Assembly: GCF_003144195.1 (NCBI RefSeq)
Contig: NW_020289997.1
Location: forward strand, 186,001-250,000
Direction of reading: 5' to 3'
DNA length: 64,000 nucleotides
DNA from: Ceraceosorus guamensis
Taxonomy: Eukaryota; Basidiomycota; Exobasidiomycetes; Ceraceosorales; Ceraceosoraceae
A program made the position numbers and the translations under genes. Numbering within the stretch: the stretch's first letter is position 1; each line of letters starts with the position of its first letter. The notes beneath the pieces were generated by a model. The model had not been told where the DNA came from and did no database searches. It saw nothing but the letters and a program-made list of their open reading frames with translations. Positions 59,223 through 64,000 of the stretch are shown here, piece by piece.

Positions 59223-60999
59223 CCTCGCCACACGGGGTTTGTCGATGTGAGGTGGGTAAAAGCGTCTGGAGGTGCTGAGCGGTGCAGCGGATTAGGCGAA
59301 CAGACTTTATGAGGCCAATCCACAATCGTGGATTAGACTGAAAGAGAAAGAGGTAGGGTTGTACGAGGATGGGATGAGCAGTAGTGTCACGAGGAGCAGA
59401 GGTGACGGGATCTGGGGCTTTTGATCATGGCTTTATCAAAGATACATATACGTGAAGCGTCTTGGCCTGATGCGATCGGTGAAATTGAGCAGACAGATGC
59501 GTCGAGCGTGTCTACGATCCACGATGCTCAGAATGCGGTCGTGGGTCAATGTAATTGCTGCACCGAGCAGCGTGCATGCAGCAGCAGTGCCCGAGCTCTT
59601 GCCTCCACAGCATCGGGTCTGCCAAGGAAGGCGGCAGCAGCAGCAGCGGCACGGCAATTTAACTCGCTGTTGCCAAGGTAGAGAGAGGCTTTTCTGTCTG
59701 CTTCCGTCCTCGTGTCCCTCCTGCTGCTGCTGCTGACATGTGTCTACAGCACATTGACGATTGTAGCTGCGCCGAAGCAGGGTTTGATTCCCGCAAGACA
59801 GCACTTCGCATCAGCAGCTTGACGATTCTGATTCGTACAGCCACACCTTCTTGATTCGCACTCACCAGTCACACCTACTCACGACTGCTTGTGCGCAATT
59901 CACGATTTTCAATTCGTCTCGACGCGTACGTGCGCGCACGATGTGCCACCTGCCTGATTTCAAAGCACACGCTTGCGGAAAATTGTCCTGCGCGGTTGGC
60001 TAGCTGCTGCTGCTGCTCAGGTGGCTGCTGCTGCTGATGCGTGGCCGGATGGGTGCTGCATGACCGCATGCCCTCCGCTAGCTGCTCAACTCTACCTCTA
60101 TAGCGCCTAGCATGCGGTCCGTAGTCGCGGCGAAGCGCCCGCGCTTTAGCTCAGAGTCCCCGCAGCCAGCAACGTACGTACGGGACGATGTTCCTGGAGC
60201 GATGTATTAGCTGCAGCTGCGTACTGTACTGTACTGTATTGGCCACGCTCTGCATAGCTCCGATCGCCCCGACCCTGATGATGGAAGCCAAGCTCGGTGT
60301 CCGCCCGAAGATGGGAGGGTCATGAGCCTCCAGCCCATTAAGTCAGAACGTTCTCGAGTCCGGCGCACCCATCACAAGCTGGTGGATATTATGTGCGTGC
60401 GAGCACTCATATATGCGATCGTGAATTCGCGAGTGCGCGTGGACCCTGAACACGGATATCACAGCGTGCGATGCATGGGCGCAACCAACGGGAACGATCC
60501 GCATTTCGGCGTGCGAGCAGCAGTCACTTCATTTAAGATTATAGAGCTTTGCCCCGCACGCGATGCAAGCTTTGCTCAGCAAATCCCTCCCGCGCAAAGA
60601 CGGAGCATGCTGTTGCTGATGCGCGTGGCACTCTTCCACCGCCCAAGCCTTGTAAGATACCCCTCCGCGCGTACCGTGTGTACACTGTAGCTAGGCCGCC
60701 GACGATGCCGCAAATTTGAATCAAGAATGAGTGTGTAAGTGCACTTTGACTTGCTGAGCTTGTCAATTCTTGATTGCTTGTGCTGATGTCCTCCCTCGCG
60801 GCAGCAGGGTCTCATCGTGCCATGCAAGGGGCAGCACGCGGCTATGAACACTGAACAGGCGGACGGTCAGCATCAAGGAGAGAGCGTGCGAGACAGGTAC
60901 TGCCGACTGTACACAGTAGCAAGTCACCGCAAGTGTTGTGAGAATTACAACTGCAGGAAAGACAGCTCGAGAGCTTCCATAATCGTGAATGTTAGTGCT

Positions 61000-61030
<31 letters not shown>

Positions 61031-61429
61031 TGGCCTTGAGCATTTCAAGATTACAGTTGAGTCCTACTCCAAACAAGGCACGGTAAATCGTCGCTGAACC
61101 TCGTCGCACCAGCCCGCTACACACATCGTAGACTCGGCACAGCAGCGATATGCAGCCAGCATATAGCCTCCCGTAATCGCTAGGCGGCAATTCAAGTAAG
61201 CGCGCTTGACACAGGCACGGACGTGCGCCACTCATTTCGTTTCCAGCAGGCTTCTTCTCTTCCAGCCAGCCGATGGATTTCGAGTCCTGATTGGCGAGTC
61301 AACGAGTGCAAGCTGCAGCATGCACTCAGACTAGAATTTGTTCCTGACTACGACCGACCGGCTGGGCATCTTGACGAGCAACCGCATCACGCACGCCTAA
61401 TTCGCTATCGCCGGCCTCGTCCCATTTCG
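59223..61429. other. 2.2 kb gene-free stretch with CAG/CTG runs
   Basis: Between divergent PhoD-like and transporter genes. No gene is seen. Triplet runs: CTG x5 at 59721-59735, CTG x4 at 60004-60015 and again at 60025-60036, CAG x9 at 61003-61029. Three GTACT pentamers lie at 60221-60235. TTGAATCAAGAATG (60717-60730) and ATTCTTGATTG (60764-60774) belong to the dispersed motif family. Confidence 0.55.
61003..61029. repeat. (CAG)9 microsatellite
   Basis: Nine perfect CAG triplets in the upstream region of the MFS transporter gene, about 400 nt before the start codon. Confidence 0.9.
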
Positions 61430-63631
61430 ATGCCCTCCGCCCTTGAACGGCGCCCCAGCGATCCAGTGATTAGGTCGAGCAGCAGTTCGCATCTCGAGCA
61501 TAGCCAAGCAGCACATCCATCAAGCGCATCTCGCAGGGACAGCGAAGAGAGCTGGTCATCGTCTCGCGATTCACAGGACGCTCTCCTCCACGCAGATTCC
61601 GCTTCATACACGGGCGATTCTATACCAATGTCACAGTTCGGTACTGGGGGCTTTGCGCCAAGGAGCGAACTAGCGCCGGACCGCGATGCATTGAGAGATG
61701 TGGTGAATGCCAATCGTGCTGCGGCTGCAGAGGAAGGAGACCTCAGAAAGCCCATGTCGATCGCATCCACCGACGAAGCCTTTCATGAGGTCAGAAGAGT
61801 TCGATCGACCGGTCATGTGGGCGACAGCATAGAGGGGCTCAAAGCTTCGGACCTCTTCGACGAGACGAAGACGGCCAAAGAGAACAAGAGTTTGCTCATG
61901 TCTTATGAGGTGAGTATGGAGTGGCGGTCGTGCCTGCTTCGCGATCAAGCCAGCGTCTAATCAGCCCCTCTGTGAACTTATCAGCTCGAACGCATGGGAT
62001 TCGGCCGCTATCAACTCTTCGTCTTTCTGCTGTGCGGCCTGGGATTTTTCACGGATCTCCTTTTCGCACAGGCCTTTGGTCTCATTACTGTCCCTCTCGA
62101 GAGCGAGCCAGATTTTGGCACAGTCAACGACGGCAACATTGGCACGCTGTTCACCGCTTTCAACGTCGGGCTCACAGTCGGAGCCTTTTCGTGGGGGATC
62201 CTTGTCGATGTGGTGGGCAGAAAGTGGAGCTTCTACTGCACATGCCTTCTCGCTTCCATCTTTGGACTTGCTGCTGGAGGCTCGCCCAACTTCACAGCGC
62301 TGAGGGTCCTGGTCGCTTTCTCAGGCCTTGGTGTTGGCGGCAACATTCCGATTGATGCTACGATCACCCTCGAATTCTTGCCGACCAAGAATCGATGGCT
62401 GCTGGCGTTGCTTTCTTTGTTTCAACCCATCGGTGTCTTGGTAGCGTCTGGCATTGCCTACGGCTTTGTGCCCAACTACTCTTGCGGCGATGGCGCGACT
62501 GCGGTGTCAGAGACAGTCTGCAGGTCAGCTGACAATCGGGGATGGAGGTATACGCTGTTCACTGTAGGGGGCATCACCCTCGGCGTCTTTCTTCTGCGCT
62601 TTCTTCTCTTCACTTTCCGCGAGTCGCCAGCCTATTTGGTTAATTTGGGCAAAGATCGCGAAGCGATCGAGGTTGTCAAGGCTATCGCCAAGGTGAACAA
62701 GGCGGACGCGCCCGCATTCACGATGGAGGACTTTAATGAAATCGACAGAAGGTGTGGAAATACAATCGGCGAGGATCAAGTCAAGGTCGGAGCGGGAAGG
62801 CGTGGCGAGGTCTTTGCGGAGTCGTCAAAACACGCTCTGAGGCAACTCACCAATGTCAAAGTCCTGTTCCAGAACCGCAAGATGGCGCGTCTGACAATTT
62901 TGCTTTGGATCACTTTCATATGGTGAGATTTCCTGCTCTCGCTGTCACACGAATTACCTTCCATCTGACCAATGTGCCTCTTGTCGCCTTCGTCAACACA
63001 GCGATTTCTTTGCGTTTAACATCGCTGGCGCATACCTGCCTCTGATCTTGTCTGATAGGAACATTGCTCAAGGCAAAACGCTGGCAGAGACGTACCGTTC
63101 GTACGTGGCGATTTATGCCCCGGGCATCGGGGCGTGCATTCTAGCTGCTGCCTTGATCGAGCTGCCTCGCTTAGGCAGGCAGTGGTCGATGGTGTTCTTT
63201 TCAGCATTGATGGGTGTATCGATGTTCATCTACACGCGAGTAGAGACCGAAGCGGCCTCTGTCGGATTGAATGCGCTCGAGTACATTGCCCAGAGCGCTT
63301 TCAACGCCATCCTGTACGCCTACTTGCCAGAGGTGTACCCATCGAGCGTCAGGGGCACTGCGAGCGGAGTGGCCTCCACTCTGGGACGCATTTCCGGCAT
63401 TGTCGCCCCCTTGATAGCTGGACCCCTCTACTCTGCTGGACCTGACAAAGCTCAAAATGCTGCGCATGTGGTGAGTGTGGTATGAGCGCGACGAGGGCTG
63501 TCCAGGAGTCTTCACTGATAGGCCCCTTTTTCCACCCCGCGCAGCTGTATCTAGGAGGAGGGGTGGCGTTCGCAGCGACGATTGCTCTCATTTTCCTTCC
63601 CTTTGACAACAAGGGAAGGCGTGTACACTAA
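61430..63631 (+). CDS. major facilitator superfamily transporter (SV2/sugar-porter-like)
   Basis: Exons 61430-61909, 61985-62922, 63002-63470, 63545-63631 encode 657 residues. The first 185 residues are a Ser/Arg/Asp-rich cytosolic tail; then about 12 membrane segments. Landmarks: LERMGFGRYQLFVFLLCGLG opening helix, GILVDVVGRKWSF (loop 2-3 signature, GxxxDxxGRK), VGGNIPIDATITLEFLP, FRESPAYLVNLGKDREAIEV before the central loop, and YLPEVYPSSVRGTASGVAST in the second half. This wording is that of the fungal SV2-like group related to metabolite and organic-anion transporters; the substrate cannot be told. Intron 2 splits the codon TG|C (FICDFFAFNIAGAYLPL). The only in-frame ATG before the membrane part that follows the promoter-like DNA is 61430. 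Confidence 0.87.
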
Positions 63632-64000
63632 CCTGCTCTCGCATCATGGCGCGCAACGCTTCTCTTCTGCTGCTTCTCCTGCCCTATGCCCCGGCGTTGC
63701 TTTGATCAGGTCAATAACATATATAGACTCAATCTCTGCTGTGTGCTGTAGTGCTTTGTGACTGCGTGACCACCGCTTCGCTTCATCAGTGGAAATGCCT
63801 GACACTTGCGCATTTGTGTCTGCGTCTAGGCCAACGCTACAGTGAGTGTGACCTTCCAACTCAATGTGTTCCAGCGTCTCCAAAGCTCAAATCGTCGGAC
63901 TGGTGCGCTCGTCTTGGATTCGTGATATGAGGGGGTTAGCGCGGCGTGCGGAAACGACAGGCAGAGGAGCACGCGGATCGCATACGAATGGATTTCTCGA
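63632..64000. other. right-edge intergenic DNA
   Basis: 3' flank of the transporter gene. No coding region or other feature is supported up to the edge. Confidence 0.5.

Noticed and set aside
59775-59800. GGTTTGATTCCC, B-box-like
   Set aside because: Only three stem pairs form and no A box lies at a proper distance.

Overview
The window is nuclear DNA of a filamentous or dimorphic fungus, most likely a basidiomycete of the smut lineage (Ustilaginomycotina). The grounds are many short spliceosomal introns (mostly 66-95 nt, GTGAGT-type donors), long Ser/Ala/Pro-rich disordered extensions on conserved proteins, intergenic DNA peppered with GAATCAAGAATC- and TCACGACTC-like words, and fungus-specific genes (Bck1-type MAPKKK, fungal NADP-glutamate dehydrogenase, Rpd3L-type subunit, Tpa1/Ofd1). 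The exact genus is not determined. I see no mobile element, rRNA, tRNA or CRISPR that I can support.

Layout, left to right: 5' part of proteasome lid subunit RPN5 (-, cut by the left edge); a gene-free 3 kb; a five-exon Bck1-like MAPKKK (+); NADP-glutamate dehydrogenase (+); UDP-glucose 6-dehydrogenase (+); a secreted/vacuolar serine carboxypeptidase (-); 3 kb of gene-free DNA with CTG runs; the histone-fold repressor NC2-alpha/Bur6 (+); an unrecognised spliced gene (-); an ARMH3/DUF1741 armadillo-like protein (-); an Rxt2-like nuclear protein (+); a very long intronless probable PPR protein (-); an atypical septin (+); a remarkable single gene fusing a histidine phosphatase (PGAM/Pmu1-like) to a Tpa1/Ofd1 prolyl hydroxylase (+); 4.3 kb gene-free; a C2H2 zinc-finger protein (+); the DEAH helicase Dhr1/Ecm16 (-) divergent from ribosome-biogenesis factor Slx9 (+); a PhoD-like phosphatase (-); 2.2 kb gene-free with CAG/CTG runs; and an MFS transporter (+).

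Most genes are housekeeping. Themes are cell wall and morphogenesis (Bck1, UDP-glucose dehydrogenase, septin), ribosome making (Dhr1, Slx9, and possibly the hydroxylase half of the fusion, whose relatives modify ribosomal protein uS12), transcription (Bur6, Rxt2-like, zinc finger) and proteolysis (Rpn5, carboxypeptidase). The most interesting object is the phosphatase-hydroxylase fusion at 41763-45318: one open frame runs through both domains, with no internal Met from which the second enzyme could start whole.

Exon borders were set by hand from reading frames, GT/GC-AG sites and recall of protein families; no alignment or transcript data were available.
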